From assembly GCA_016201085.1 (NCBI GenBank), contig JACQDO010000126.1:1-5708 (forward strand): a stretch of DNA of 5,708 nt, given 5' to 3'. Position numbers and translations under genes: made by a program. Each line of letters opens with the position of its first letter. Within the stretch, counting starts at the first letter, position 1. The notes beneath the pieces are model-generated. The model did no database searches, was not told where the DNA came from, and was given only the letters and a program-made list of their open reading frames with translations. Below, one piece after another: positions 1 through 5,643 of the stretch. The DNA is from Hyphomicrobiales bacterium (GTDB lineage Bacteria; Pseudomonadota; Alphaproteobacteria; Rhizobiales; Xanthobacteraceae).

Positions 1-84
1 ATCCTCGAACACGATCCGATGGCGCAGGACAAGAAGCTCGCCGAAGGCGACGCCGGCCGCCCGCGCCGCGATGCGACAGCCTGA
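1..84 (+). CDS. rpsC: 30S ribosomal protein S3, C-terminal end (partial)
   Basis: Frame 1 is open from the first base and encodes 27 residues, starting ILEHDPMAQDKKLAEGDAG and ending RRDATA before a TGA. The block LEHDPMAQDK followed by a Gly/Arg-rich tail is the usual C-terminus of alphaproteobacterial S3, and rpsC is the expected gene directly upstream of rplP. S3 sits at the mRNA entry side of the 30S head; the part seen here is only the flexible tail, so the KH domain and C-terminal fold cannot be assessed. The stop lies 19 bases before the rplP start. Identification rests on the short tail plus gene order, which together are convincing. Confidence 0.9.
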   Translation: MLEHDPMAQDKKLAEGDAGRPRRDATA

Positions 85-103
85 GGACGAAAAGAGCTAA
101 GTC

Positions 104-517
104 ATGCTGCAACCCATCCGCACCAAGTTCCGCAAGGCGTTCAAGGGCCGCATCCACGGCGTCGCCACCAGCGGCGCCACGCTCGCCTTCGGCCAATATG
201 GCCTCAAATCGCTCGAGCCCGAGCGCGTCACCGCGCGCCAGATCGAGGCCGCGCGCCGCGCGCTCACCCGCTTCATGAAGCGGTCGGGCCGGGTGTGGAT
301 CCGCGTGTTCCCCGACGTGCCGGTGTCCAAGAAGCCGATCGAAATCCGCATGGGCAAAGGCAAGGGCACGCCCGAGCTTTGGGTCACCCGCGTCAAGCCC
401 GGCCGCATCCTGTTCGAGGTCGACGGTGTTCCGATCGCGGTCGCCAAGGAAGCGCTGGCGCTCGCCGCAGCCAAGCTGCCGGTCAAGACCCGCTTCATCG
501 AACGTATTGCCGAGTGA
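104..517 (+). CDS. rplP: 50S ribosomal protein L16
   Basis: 137 residues, the normal length for L16. L16 binds 23S rRNA near the A-site and the base of the central protuberance and helps position aminoacyl-tRNA. The N-terminus [19 protein letters not shown], the central block [17 protein letters not shown] (about residues 37-53), the run [10 protein letters not shown] (62-71) and the glycine-lysine loop RMGKGKG (82-88) are family signatures. Arg82 occupies the position of the arginine hydroxylated in Escherichia coli L16. The start ATG is preceded by GAGGA and AAAGAG purine runs in the 19-base gap after rpsC. The gene ends with TGA, 5 bases before the rpmC ATG. Nothing looks unusual in it. 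Confidence 0.98.
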   Translation: MLQPIRTKFRKAFKGRIHGVATSGATLAFGQYGLKSLEPERVTARQIEAARRALTRFMKRSGRVWIRVFPDVPVSKKPIEIRMGKGKGTPELWVTRVKPGRILFEVDGVPIAVAKEALALAAAKLPVKTRFIERIAE

Positions 518-522
518 GCACC

Positions 523-819
523 ATGAAAGCCGCCGACGTAAGAGCGATGTCGCTCGATCAACTCGATGACGAAGTGCTCAAGCTCAAGAAGGAGCAGTTC
601 AACCTGCGCTTCCAGCGCGCCACCGGTCAGCTCGAGAATACCGCGCGCGTGCGCGTCATCCGCCGCGATATCGCGCGCATGAAGACCATCGCCGCGCAGA
701 AGCGCGCCGGCGCCGAGCCGGTGGTGAAGGCCGAGAAGAAGACGAAATCCGCCAGGCCCAAGGCCGCAGCGAAACCGCGCGCCCGGGCTACCAAATCGAA
801 AAAGTCGAAGAGCAAGTAA
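523..819 (+). CDS. rpmC: 50S ribosomal protein L29 with basic C-terminal tail
   Basis: 98 residues. Residues 1-63 are a clear L29: a two-helix coiled hairpin with [20 protein letters not shown] (about 21-40) and the [16 protein letters not shown] helix (41-56). L29 lies beside the polypeptide exit tunnel next to L23, where trigger factor and the signal recognition particle dock. L29 is usually 60-72 residues; here residues 64-98 add a low-complexity tail of Lys, Ala, Arg, Ser and Pro with almost no acidic residues after Glu71, ending KSKKSKSK. The tail keeps high-GC codon use and reads straight into TAA, so it is part of the frame rather than a missed stop. An alternative GTG start at 514, overlapping the rplP stop, would add VST. 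ATG 523 is chosen as the default; neither start has a strong ribosome binding site. Confidence 0.94.
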   Translation: MKAADVRAMSLDQLDDEVLKLKKEQFNLRFQRATGQLENTARVRVIRRDIARMKTIAAQKRAGAEPVVKAEKKTKSARPKAAAKPRARATKSKKSKSK

Positions 820-829
820 GGGGTCATAG

Positions 830-1081
830 ATGCCGAAACGTACGCTCCAGGGCGTCGTCGTCAGCGACAAGCAGGCCAAAACCGTGGTCGTGCGTGTGGA
901 CCGGCGTTTTTCCCACGCGACCATGAAGAAGGTCATCCGCCGTTCGAAGAAGTATCACGCCCACGACGAGACCAACGCCTACTCGGTCGGCGACACGGTG
1001 TGGATCGAGGAGCGTCGTCCGCTTTCCAAGCTCAAGTGCTGGGAAGTGGTGCGCGGCGAGAAGAAGCAGAAAGTTCAGTAA
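830..1081 (+). CDS. rpsQ: 30S ribosomal protein S17
   Basis: 83 residues, within the normal S17 range. S17 is a primary 16S rRNA binding protein of the 30S body with an OB fold. The sequence opens [21 protein letters not shown], containing the S17 hallmark SDKxxKTVVV. It continues with the KKYHAHDE loop (about residues 41-48) that contacts rRNA, the strand [15 protein letters not shown] (53-67) and the family-typical WEVV (71-74). The ATG has a good ribosome binding site, AAGGGG at 818-823, six bases upstream and overlapping the rpmC stop. The following gap to rplN is 34 bases. Nothing unusual is seen. Confidence 0.98.
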   Translation: MPKRTLQGVVVSDKQAKTVVVRVDRRFSHATMKKVIRRSKKYHAHDETNAYSVGDTVWIEERRPLSKLKCWEVVRGEKKQKVQ

Positions 1082-1115
1082 GCGCAATGCTGGTTAAGAC
1101 AGAAAGAGCCGCATC

Positions 1116-1484
1116 ATGATCCAGATGCAAACCAACCTCGACGTGGCGGACAATTCCGGCGCGCGCCGCGTCATGTGCATCAAGGTGCTGGGTGGCTCCA
1201 AGCGCAAATACGCCACCATCGGCGACGTCATCGTCGTCTCGGTGAAGGAAGCCATTCCGCGCGGCCGCGTCAAAAAAGGCGAGGTGATGAAGGCCGTGGT
1301 GGTGCGCATCCGCAAGGACATCAAGCGCCCGGACGGTTCCGTCATCCGCTTCGACCGCAACGCGGCGGTGCTGATCACCCCGCAGATGGAGCCGGTGGGA
1401 ACCCGCATCTTCGGGCCGGTGCCGCGCGAACTGCGCGCCAAGAACCACATGAAGATCATCTCGCTCGCCCCGGAGGTGCTGTGA
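1116..1484 (+). CDS. rplN: 50S ribosomal protein L14
   Basis: 122 residues, exactly the canonical L14 length. L14 binds 23S rRNA at the subunit interface, forms intersubunit bridge contacts with 16S rRNA, and is the docking site for the silencing factor RsfS. The sequence shows [20 protein letters not shown] (1-20), then [20 protein letters not shown], the basic segment RGRVKKGEV, the block [17 protein letters not shown] and the conserved C-terminal GPVPRELR (about 103-110) followed by SLAPEVL. A purine-rich stretch AGAAAGAG precedes the ATG. The TGA stop overlaps the rplX ATG by one base (TGATG), a common coupled junction. Confidence 0.98.
   Translation: MIQMQTNLDVADNSGARRVMCIKVLGGSKRKYATIGDVIVVSVKEAIPRGRVKKGEVMKAVVVRIRKDIKRPDGSVIRFDRNAAVLITPQMEPVGTRIFGPVPRELRAKNHMKIISLAPEVL
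1472..1477 (+). promoter_or_regulatory. Ribosome binding site of rplX
   Basis: GGAGGT lies inside the last codons of rplN, six bases before the rplX ATG at 1484. It is one of the strongest Shine-Dalgarno matches in the window and fixes the rplX start at the TGATG overlap. Confidence 0.75.
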
Positions 1485-1810
1485 TGGCCGCCAAGATCAA
1501 GAAGGGCGACAAGGTCGTGGTGCTGACCGGCCGTGACAAGGGCCGTACCGGCGAGGTGATCGAGGTGCGCCCGAGCGACACCCGCGCGCTCGTGCGCGGC
1601 GTCAACATGGTCAAGCGCCACCAGCGCCAGACCGCGCAGCAGGAAGGCGGGATCATCTCCAAGGAGAGCACGATCCATCTGTCCAACCTGGCGCTTGCGG
1701 ATCCCAAGGACGGCAAGCCGACCCGCGTCGGCTTCAAATTTGTCGGCGAAGGCGATGCGCGCAAGAAAGTGCGCGTGGCCAAGCGTTCCGGAGTCGAGAT
1801 CGATGGCTGA
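1484..1810 (+). CDS. rplX: 50S ribosomal protein L24
   Basis: 108 residues, normal for L24. L24 is an early assembly initiator of the 50S subunit, binding the 5' domain of 23S rRNA, and later lies near the exit tunnel. A KOW motif is visible at about residues 4-30 ([17 protein letters not shown], then GEVIEV), followed by the typical [14 protein letters not shown] (37-50), GGI (54-56) and [11 protein letters not shown] (60-71) blocks. The C-terminal segment [20 protein letters not shown] is also family-typical. The start overlaps the rplN stop by one base and has a strong GGAGGT six bases upstream. The gene's end overlaps the rplE start by eight bases. Confidence 0.98.
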   Translation: MAAKIKKGDKVVVLTGRDKGRTGEVIEVRPSDTRALVRGVNMVKRHQRQTAQQEGGIISKESTIHLSNLALADPKDGKPTRVGFKFVGEGDARKKVRVAKRSGVEIDG

Positions 1811-2465
1811 CACCCAGCAAACTAACGAACCCAAGAAGCCCAAGCAGCCGAAGCAGCCGCAAGTCGCCAAAGACGCCGGCGCTGCGGTGCCCAAGGTGAA
1901 GAAGCCGCGCGTGGCGTCCGACTACAAGGCGCGCCTGCGCGCCCATTTCGAGGACGTCGTGCGCCCCGCACTCACCAAGCAGTTCGGCTACAAGAACCGC
2001 ATGCAGGTGCCGACGATCACCAAGGTGGTGCTCAACATGGGCATCGGCGAGGGCGTCGCCGACCGCAAGAAGGTCGATCAGGCCGCCGGCGATCTGTCGC
2101 TGATCGCCGGCCAGAAGGCCGTGATCACCATGTCGCGCAAGTCGATCGCCACCTACAAGCTGCGCGACGGCCAGGCCATCGGTTGCAAGGTCACGCTGCG
2201 CAAGACCCGCATGTACGACTTCATCGACCGGCTGGTGAACATCGCGCTGCCGCGCATCCGCGACTTCCGCGGGCTCAACCCGAAGAGCTTCGACGGCCGC
2301 GGCAATTACAGCATCGGCATCAAGGAATACACCGTGTTTCCGGAGATCGACTTCGACAAGGTGGTCGATACCTGGGGCATGGACATCACCGTCTGCACCA
2401 ACGCGCGCAACGACGAAGAGGCGCGCGCGCTGCTGGCGGCATTCAACTTCCCGTTCCGGCAGTGA
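1803..2465 (+). CDS. rplE: 50S ribosomal protein L5 with N-terminal extension
   Basis: 220 residues from the ATG at 1803. L5 is part of the 5S rRNA-L5-L18 complex of the central protuberance and contacts P-site tRNA. The core begins near residue 38 ([19 protein letters not shown]) and includes [20 protein letters not shown] (61-80), [12 protein letters not shown] (98-109), [18 protein letters not shown] (127-144), [18 protein letters not shown] (153-170) and the C-terminus FNFPFRQ. L5 is normally about 179-187 residues; residues 1-37 are an extra Lys/Pro/Gln/Ala-rich segment including [14 protein letters not shown] at 1790-1793 and the eight-base overlap with rplX favour ATG 1803. An in-frame GTG at 1911, preceded by AAGGTG at 1893-1898, would give a canonical 184-residue protein and is a real alternative. 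Confidence 0.96.
   Translation: MADTQQTNEPKKPKQPKQPQVAKDAGAAVPKVKKPRVASDYKARLRAHFEDVVRPALTKQFGYKNRMQVPTITKVVLNMGIGEGVADRKKVDQAAGDLSLIAGQKAVITMSRKSIATYKLRDGQAIGCKVTLRKTRMYDFIDRLVNIALPRIRDFRGLNPKSFDGRGNYSIGIKEYTVFPEIDFDKVVDTWGMDITVCTNARNDEEARALLAAFNFPFRQ
1842..1859 (+). repeat. Tandem 9-base repeat in the rplE extension
   Basis: AAGCAGCCG occurs twice in perfect tandem (1842-1850 and 1851-1859), encoding KQP-KQP. The preceding nine bases, AAGAAGCCC at 1833-1841, look like a diverged third copy (KKP). The repeat stays in frame and lies wholly in the extra N-terminal segment of L5. Confidence 0.7.
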
Positions 2466-2497
2466 GGGGCATCCCGGCTTCCTCAGACGCGGAAACG

Positions 2498-2504
2498 TAA
2501 GGAG
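2498..2504 (+). promoter_or_regulatory. Ribosome binding site of rpsN
   Basis: TAAGGAG sits eight bases before the rpsN ATG at 2513. It is a near-perfect Shine-Dalgarno match in the 47-base gap after rplE. That gap is the longest before the rplO-secY interval, so rpsN can initiate without coupling to rplE. Confidence 0.75.
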
Positions 2505-2512
2505 CGATAGGT

Positions 2513-2818
2513 ATGGCTAAGAAGAGTTCGATCGAGAAAAATGGGCGGCGGCGCAGGATGACGAAGAAGTTTTCTTCTCGTCGCGCCAAGCTCAAGGCGA
2601 TCGTGCATGACAAGACGCTGCCGGTGGAGGACCGTTTCGCCGCCACCCTCAAGCTTGCCAAATTGCCGCGCAATTCCTCGGCCACCCGCATCCGCAATCG
2701 TTGCGAGCTCACGGGCCGGCCGCGCGCCTTCTACCGCAAGCACAAACTCAGCCGGATCGCGTTGCGCGAACTCGGCTCCAAGGGCCTGATTCCCGGCCTC
2801 GTGAAGTCGAGCTGGTGA
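2513..2818 (+). CDS. rpsN: 30S ribosomal protein S14, zinc-independent long form
   Basis: 101 residues, the length of the long (C-minus) S14. S14 is a 30S head protein assembled late, next to S3 and S10. The N-terminal basic region [16 protein letters not shown] is followed by a long helix region, the block [20 protein letters not shown] (about residues 51-70), then [16 protein letters not shown] and the C-terminal [11 protein letters not shown]. Only one cysteine is visible (about residue 64), so the CxxC pairs of the zinc-binding short form are absent; this version folds without zinc. The start is fixed by TAAGGAG eight bases upstream. The stop is followed 10 bases later by the rpsH start. 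Confidence 0.98.
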   Translation: MAKKSSIEKNGRRRRMTKKFSSRRAKLKAIVHDKTLPVEDRFAATLKLAKLPRNSSATRIRNRCELTGRPRAFYRKHKLSRIALRELGSKGLIPGLVKSSW

Positions 2819-2828
2819 GGGGGCCGAT

Positions 2829-3227
2829 ATGGCAGTGAACGATCCGATCGGCGACATGATTGCTCGCATCCGCAATGCGCAGATGCGCGCCAAGTCCAAG
2901 GTTTCGATGCCCGGCTCCAAGCAGCGCGAACGCGTCTGCGAGGTGCTGAAGACCGAAGGCTATATCCGCGGCTACGCCAGCGTGGCGCATGCCTCCGGCC
3001 GCAGCGAGCTCGAGATCGAGCTGAAATATTCCGACGGCGAGCCGGTGATCCGCGAAATCGAGCGCATCTCCAAGCCCGGCCGGCGCGTCTACGCCTCGGT
3101 CAAGGCGCTGCCGCGCATCAATAACGGCCTCGGGGTCGCGATCCTGTCGACGCCGAAAGGCGTGATGGCCGACCACGACGCTCGCGAAGCCAATGTCGGC
3201 GGCGAAATCATCTGTACGGTGTTCTAA
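2829..3227 (+). CDS. rpsH: 30S ribosomal protein S8
   Basis: 132 residues, the normal size. S8 is a primary binder of the 16S rRNA central domain (helix 21); in Escherichia coli it also represses the spc operon by binding mRNA. The protein opens [17 protein letters not shown], the universal S8 N-terminus, then [24 protein letters not shown], and a two-domain layout. The second domain carries [11 protein letters not shown] (about residues 80-90), the [16 protein letters not shown] segment (98-113) with the RNA-contacting S-T-P-K-G loop, and the terminal [17 protein letters not shown] at 2817-2823, overlapping the rpsN stop, is the ribosome binding site. The TAA overlaps the rplF ATG by one base (TAATG). 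Confidence 0.98.
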   Translation: MAVNDPIGDMIARIRNAQMRAKSKVSMPGSKQRERVCEVLKTEGYIRGYASVAHASGRSELEIELKYSDGEPVIREIERISKPGRRVYASVKALPRINNGLGVAILSTPKGVMADHDAREANVGGEIICTVF

Positions 3228-3760
3228 TGTCGCGCATCGGCAATAAAGCGGTCGTCATCCCATCCGGGGTCACGGCCAATGTGGACGGACAGACGGTCAA
3301 GATGAAGGGCCCGAAAGGCGCTCTGCAGGCCGTGCTGCACGACGACGTCACGGTCAAGATGGATAAGGGCGCCGTCACGGTCACGCCACGCTCGGAGACC
3401 AAGCGCGCGCGCTCCGTGTGGGGCACCTCGCGTACGCAGGTCGCCAATCTGATCGCGGGCGTGACCAAGGGCTTCGAGGAGAAGCTGGAGATCACCGGCG
3501 TCGGCTATCGCGCGGCGGTGCAGGGCAAATCTCTGCAACTGCAGCTCGGCTTCAGCCACGACGTGAACTTTGCCATTCCCGAAGGCATCGCCATCGCCAC
3601 GCCGAAGCCGACCGAGATCGTGATCACCGGCATCGACAAGCAGAAAGTCGGCCAGGTCGCCGCCGAGATCCGCGGTTATCGTCCGCCCGAGCCCTACAAG
3701 GGCAAGGGCGTGAAATACGCAGGCGAGTACATCTTCCGCAAGGAAGGCAAGAAGAAGTAG
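3227..3760 (+). CDS. rplF: 50S ribosomal protein L6
   Basis: 177 residues, the canonical length. L6 binds 23S rRNA near the sarcin-ricin loop and the GTPase-associated centre, and has two similar domains. Domain 1 opens [20 protein letters not shown] and includes [10 protein letters not shown] (about 24-33). The linker carries the family-typical [21 protein letters not shown] (62-82). Domain 2 has [20 protein letters not shown] (86-105), [15 protein letters not shown], and the C-terminal L6 signature [14 protein letters not shown] (about 154-167). No good ribosome binding site is visible in the end of rpsH, so initiation probably depends on the one-base stop/start overlap with rpsH. Nothing is missing from the family pattern. 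Confidence 0.98.
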   Translation: MSRIGNKAVVIPSGVTANVDGQTVKMKGPKGALQAVLHDDVTVKMDKGAVTVTPRSETKRARSVWGTSRTQVANLIAGVTKGFEEKLEITGVGYRAAVQGKSLQLQLGFSHDVNFAIPEGIAIATPKPTEIVITGIDKQKVGQVAAEIRGYRPPEPYKGKGVKYAGEYIFRKEGKKK

Positions 3761-3774
3761 AGGGCTTGAGAGCC

Positions 3775-4137
3775 ATGTCGAGATTAAGTGACCGGACCGC
3801 GCGGCGGACGGCGACGGTGCGACGCAAGGTCAAGATTGCGTCGCGGGGACGCGCGCGGCTGTCCGTTTTTCGCTCGTCCAAGCATATCCACGCCCAGCTC
3901 ATCGATGACGATAAGGGCGTGACCCTGGCCGCCGCCTCTTCGCTCGAGAAGACCCTGCGCGAGGGCGCCAAGACCGGCGCCAACATCGCGGCCGCCAAGG
4001 CGGTCGGCAAGCTGCTGGCCGAACGCGCCAAGGAAAAGGGCATCAAGGACGTCGTGTTCGACCGCGGCGGCTATCTCTATCACGGACGCATCAAGGCGCT
4101 GGCCGATGCCGCGCGTGAAGGCGGACTGAACTTCTAG
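3775..4137 (+). CDS. rplR: 50S ribosomal protein L18
   Basis: 120 residues, normal for L18. L18 binds 5S rRNA together with L5 and brings it to the central protuberance. The N-terminal basic tail ([20 protein letters not shown]) is followed by [20 protein letters not shown] (about 26-45), [10 protein letters not shown], the segment [20 protein letters not shown] (67-86), and the conserved [20 protein letters not shown] (about 93-112). It ends REGGLNF, close to the usual L18 terminus. The ATG lies 14 bases after the rplF stop and follows a purine-rich GAGGG/GAGAG stretch. The N-terminal 20 residues are more arginine-rich than I recall for relatives, but this part of L18 varies. Confidence 0.98.
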   Translation: MSRLSDRTARRTATVRRKVKIASRGRARLSVFRSSKHIHAQLIDDDKGVTLAAASSLEKTLREGAKTGANIAAAKAVGKLLAERAKEKGIKDVVFDRGGYLYHGRIKALADAAREGGLNF

Positions 4138-4170
4138 ATTTAAACGTTGGATCGAACGGGTTAAACACTG

Positions 4171-4685
4171 ATGGCAAACGAACCTCGACGAGAGCCCCGG
4201 CGCGACCGCGAACGTGGCGGCCGCGAAGAGCGCGACAGCGAATTCCAGGACAAGCTCGTCCACATCAACCGCGTCGCCAAGGTGGTGAAGGGCGGACGGC
4301 GTTTCGCCTTTGCCGCGCTGGTGGTCGTCGGCGACCAGAAGGGCCGCGCCGGCTTCGGCCACGGCAAGGCGCGCGAGGTGCCGGAGGCGATCCGCAAGGC
4401 CACCTCGGCCGGCACGGCGCCGGCAAGGTGTTCCTGCGCGCGGCGCCTCCGGGAACCGGCATCATCGCCGGCGGCCCGATGCGCGCCGTGTTCGAGACGC
4501 TGGGTATCGCGGACGTGGTGGCGAAGTCGCTCGGCTCGTCCAATCCGTACAACGTGGTGCGCGCGACTTTCGATGCGCTCAAGCATCAGGATTCGCCGCG
4601 CTCGGTTGCGGCCCGCCGCAACCTCAAGGTCTCCACGCTGCAATCGCGTCGCCGCGAAGGCGCCGACGAAACCGCGGCGGATTAA
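4171..4685 (+). pseudogene. rpsE: 30S ribosomal protein S5, broken by an internal frameshifting deletion
   Basis: S5 is an essential 30S protein at the mRNA entry channel, involved in decoding accuracy and mRNA unwinding. The ATG at 4171 opens a normal S5 N-terminus: [20 protein letters not shown] and the signature [15 protein letters not shown], then [20 protein letters not shown], through residue 80 (base 4410). The rest of S5 continues in another frame from about 4407: [54 protein letters not shown], to TAA at 4683-4685. Between these halves family members have about 21 more residues (of the type AKRNL-RVPLREGRTLHHDV), absent here. The loss is about 67 bases, inferred from remembered homologs, so the frames do not match. 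GGCC at 4407-4410 fits both sides of the break. The first frame stays open to 4794 but its sequence after the break is not S5. A programmed frameshift would not restore the missing residues. An assembly or sequencing error is the likeliest cause. Confidence 0.93.
4408..4424 (+). repeat. Hairpin-forming inverted repeat at the rpsE break
   Basis: GCCGGC at 4408-4413 can pair with GCCGGC at 4419-4424 around a five-base ACGGC loop. It begins within the microhomology at the rpsE break. Such compact GC hairpins favour polymerase slippage and sequencing dropouts, so it is relevant to how the deletion arose. Confidence 0.5.
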
Positions 4686-4696
4686 GGATATAAGTT

Positions 4697-4894
4697 ATGT
4701 CTCCGGCACAGAAAACCATCAAGATCGAGCAGGTGGCGAGCCCCGCGCGGCGTCATCACGATCAGCGCGAAACGCTGGTCGGCTTGGGCCTTAACAAGAT
4801 CGGCCGCATCAAGGACCTGCCGGACACGCCGTCGACGCGCGGCATGATCCGCAAGATTCAACATCTGGTGCGCGTGGTCGGCGAGGCGAAGTAA
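4697..4894 (+). CDS. rpmD: 50S ribosomal protein L30
   Basis: 65 residues, normal for bacterial L30, a small peripheral 50S protein that binds 23S rRNA. The sequence shows [20 protein letters not shown] (6-25), followed by [20 protein letters not shown] (26-45), which is the central L30 signature with GLxKIxR, then [14 protein letters not shown] (48-61), the C-terminal helix and strand. TAAGGAT at 4683-4689, overlapping the rpsE stop, lies seven bases before the ATG and fixes the start. The reading frame is intact and independent of the rpsE lesion upstream, though the abnormal rpsE frame would run into it as far as 4794 if translated literally. The TAA is followed by 21 bases before rplO. 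Confidence 0.98.
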   Translation: MSPAQKTIKIEQVASPARRHHDQRETLVGLGLNKIGRIKDLPDTPSTRGMIRKIQHLVRVVGEAK

Positions 4895-4915
4895 GAAGAT
4901 TAGAGGACGACTACA

Positions 4916-5530
4916 ATGAAACTAAACCAGATCGCCGACAATCCGGGCGCACGCAAGAATCGCATGCGCATCGGCCGCGGCATTGGCTCCGGCATGGGCA
5001 AGACCGGCGGCCGCGGCGGCAAGGGCCAGACCGCGCGCTCGGGCGTGCGCATCAAGGGCTTCGAAGGCGGCCAGATGCCGTTGCACCGGCGCCTGCCTAA
5101 GCGCGGCTTCCGCAACACCTCGTTCGCGATCCGGCTCAATGAGACCAATCTCGGCAAGGTGCAGACGGCGATCGACGCCGGCCTGATCGATGCCAAGGCG
5201 CCCATCGACGTCGCGGCCATGATCAAGGGCGGGCTGATGCGCCGCGCCAAGGGCGGCGTGAAGCTGCTCGGCGGCGGCGAGCTCAAGAGCAAAGCCGATT
5301 TCGCGGTGCATGGCGCGTCCAAATCGGCCATCGCGGCGGTCGAGAAGGCCGGCGGTAGCGTCAAGATCCTGGCGCCGAAGAAGGAAGTGGACGCCGAGCC
5401 CCGCGGCAAGAACAAGCGCATGGCGCTGGAAGCGGCCAAGGGCGGCGATAAAGGCGGCGGCAAGGCCAAGGGCGACAAGGGCGGCAAGGCCAAGGCGCCG
5501 GCCGCCGAAGGCGCGGAGAAGGCTGAGTAG
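4916..5530 (+). CDS. rplO: 50S ribosomal protein L15 with long C-terminal tail
   Basis: 204 residues. L15 is an assembly protein that threads a glycine-rich arm into 23S r[23 protein letters not shown] (1-20) leads into [20 protein letters not shown] (21-40), the typical Gly/Arg/Lys rRNA-binding arm, then [17 protein letters not shown] (49-65). The globular domain carries the family block [14 protein letters not shown] (113-126), with the last conserved strand near [16 protein letters not shown] (137-152). L15 is usually 144-165 residues; residues 153-204 form an extra low-complexity tail of Lys, Gly, Ala, Asp and Glu, ending AAEGAEKAE. Unlike the L29 tail it mixes acidic and basic residues. 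GAGGA at 4903-4907 is the ribosome binding site, eight bases before the ATG. Confidence 0.97.
   Translation: MKLNQIADNPGARKNRMRIGRGIGSGMGKTGGRGGKGQTARSGVRIKGFEGGQMPLHRRLPKRGFRNTSFAIRLNETNLGKVQTAIDAGLIDAKAPIDVAAMIKGGLMRRAKGGVKLLGGGELKSKADFAVHGASKSAIAAVEKAGGSVKILAPKKEVDAEPRGKNKRMALEAAKGGDKGGGKAKGDKGGKAKAPAAEGAEKAE
5456..5495 (+). repeat. In-frame 16-base direct repeat in the L15 tail
   Basis: GGCGGCAAGGCCAAGG occurs at 5456-5471 and again at 5480-5495, a period of 24 bases (8 codons), encoding GGKAK twice. The repeat lies in the low-complexity C-terminal tail of rplO and keeps the frame, consistent with growth of the tail by slippage. Confidence 0.75.
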
Positions 5531-5536
5531 GTCCTC

Positions 5537-5558
5537 CTTGCCCGCACCCGCGGGCGAG
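5537..5558 (+). other. Intergenic hairpin between rplO and secY
   Basis: CTTGCCCGC (5537-5545) pairs with GCGGGCGAG (5550-5558) around an ACCC loop: nine pairs including one T-G wobble, six of them G-C in a row next to the loop. It begins seven bases after the rplO stop. No T-run follows (next bases are CACGTCAAG), so it does not fit a rho-independent terminator. It could slow transcription, mark an RNA processing site, or protect the 3' end of the upstream ribosomal message, lowering secY expression relative to the ribosomal genes. That role is inference. Confidence 0.5.
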
Positions 5559-5613
5559 CACGTCAAGCTTGGACTTCCGTTCGGCAGTTCCGAGCATATC
5601 TAGAGGATCGACG

Positions 5614-5643
5614 ATGGTTAGGCGCGGCGGCAGGAGCGACTGA
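5614..5643 (+). CDS. Possible 9-codon leader peptide before secY
   Basis: An ATG at 5614 opens a frame encoding MVRRGGRSD, and its TGA shares one base with the secY ATG (TGATG). AGAGGA at 5602-5607 lies six bases upstream, a reasonable ribosome binding site. Three of the nine codons are arginine, including two AGG, which is rare in high-GC genomes. The geometry matches translationally coupled leader frames, but a frame this short can occur by chance and no homolog is known to me. Confidence 0.25.
   Translation: MVRRGGRSD
5632..5636 (+). promoter_or_regulatory. Ribosome binding site of secY
   Basis: AGGAG lies six bases before the ATG at 5643 and selects that codon as the secY start over the ATG at 5614, which is in another frame and stops after nine codons. 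The site lies inside the possible leader frame. Confidence 0.7.

Noticed and set aside
97..936. A 279-codon open frame on the - strand across rplP, rpmC and rpsQ
   Set aside because: It lies antisense to three certain ribosomal genes. Long antisense frames are expected opposite high-GC coding sequence, and the translation shows no recognisable domain.
1085..1115. Internal promoter in the rpsQ-rplN gap
   Set aside because: The gap is only 34 bases including the ribosome binding site, and no convincing -35/-10 pair is visible.
1780..1840. An S8 autoregulatory mRNA site at the rplX-rplE junction as in Escherichia coli
   Set aside because: I cannot see an S8-binding hairpin resembling 16S helix 21 around the rplE start, and the region differs because of the N-terminal extension.
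1094..1894. A 266-codon open frame on the - strand opposite rplN and rplX
   Set aside because: It is a shadow of conserved ribosomal protein genes, with a low-complexity His/Asp/Leu/Ala-type translation and no plausible start context.
4396..4430. Programmed ribosomal frameshift in rpsE
   Set aside because: No slippery heptamer is evident and about 21 conserved residues are absent, which a frameshift cannot supply. S5 is not known to use one.
4411..4794. Continuation of the first rpsE frame to 4794 as a novel C-terminus (total 207 codons)
   Set aside because: The translation after the break is Arg/Ala/Ser/Cys-rich and unlike S5, while the true S5 sequence continues in the other frame. It is the by-product of the deletion, and it overlaps rpmD.
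5537..5565. Rho-independent terminator after rplO
   Set aside because: The hairpin is strong, but no T-tract follows and the conserved operon gene secY lies just downstream.
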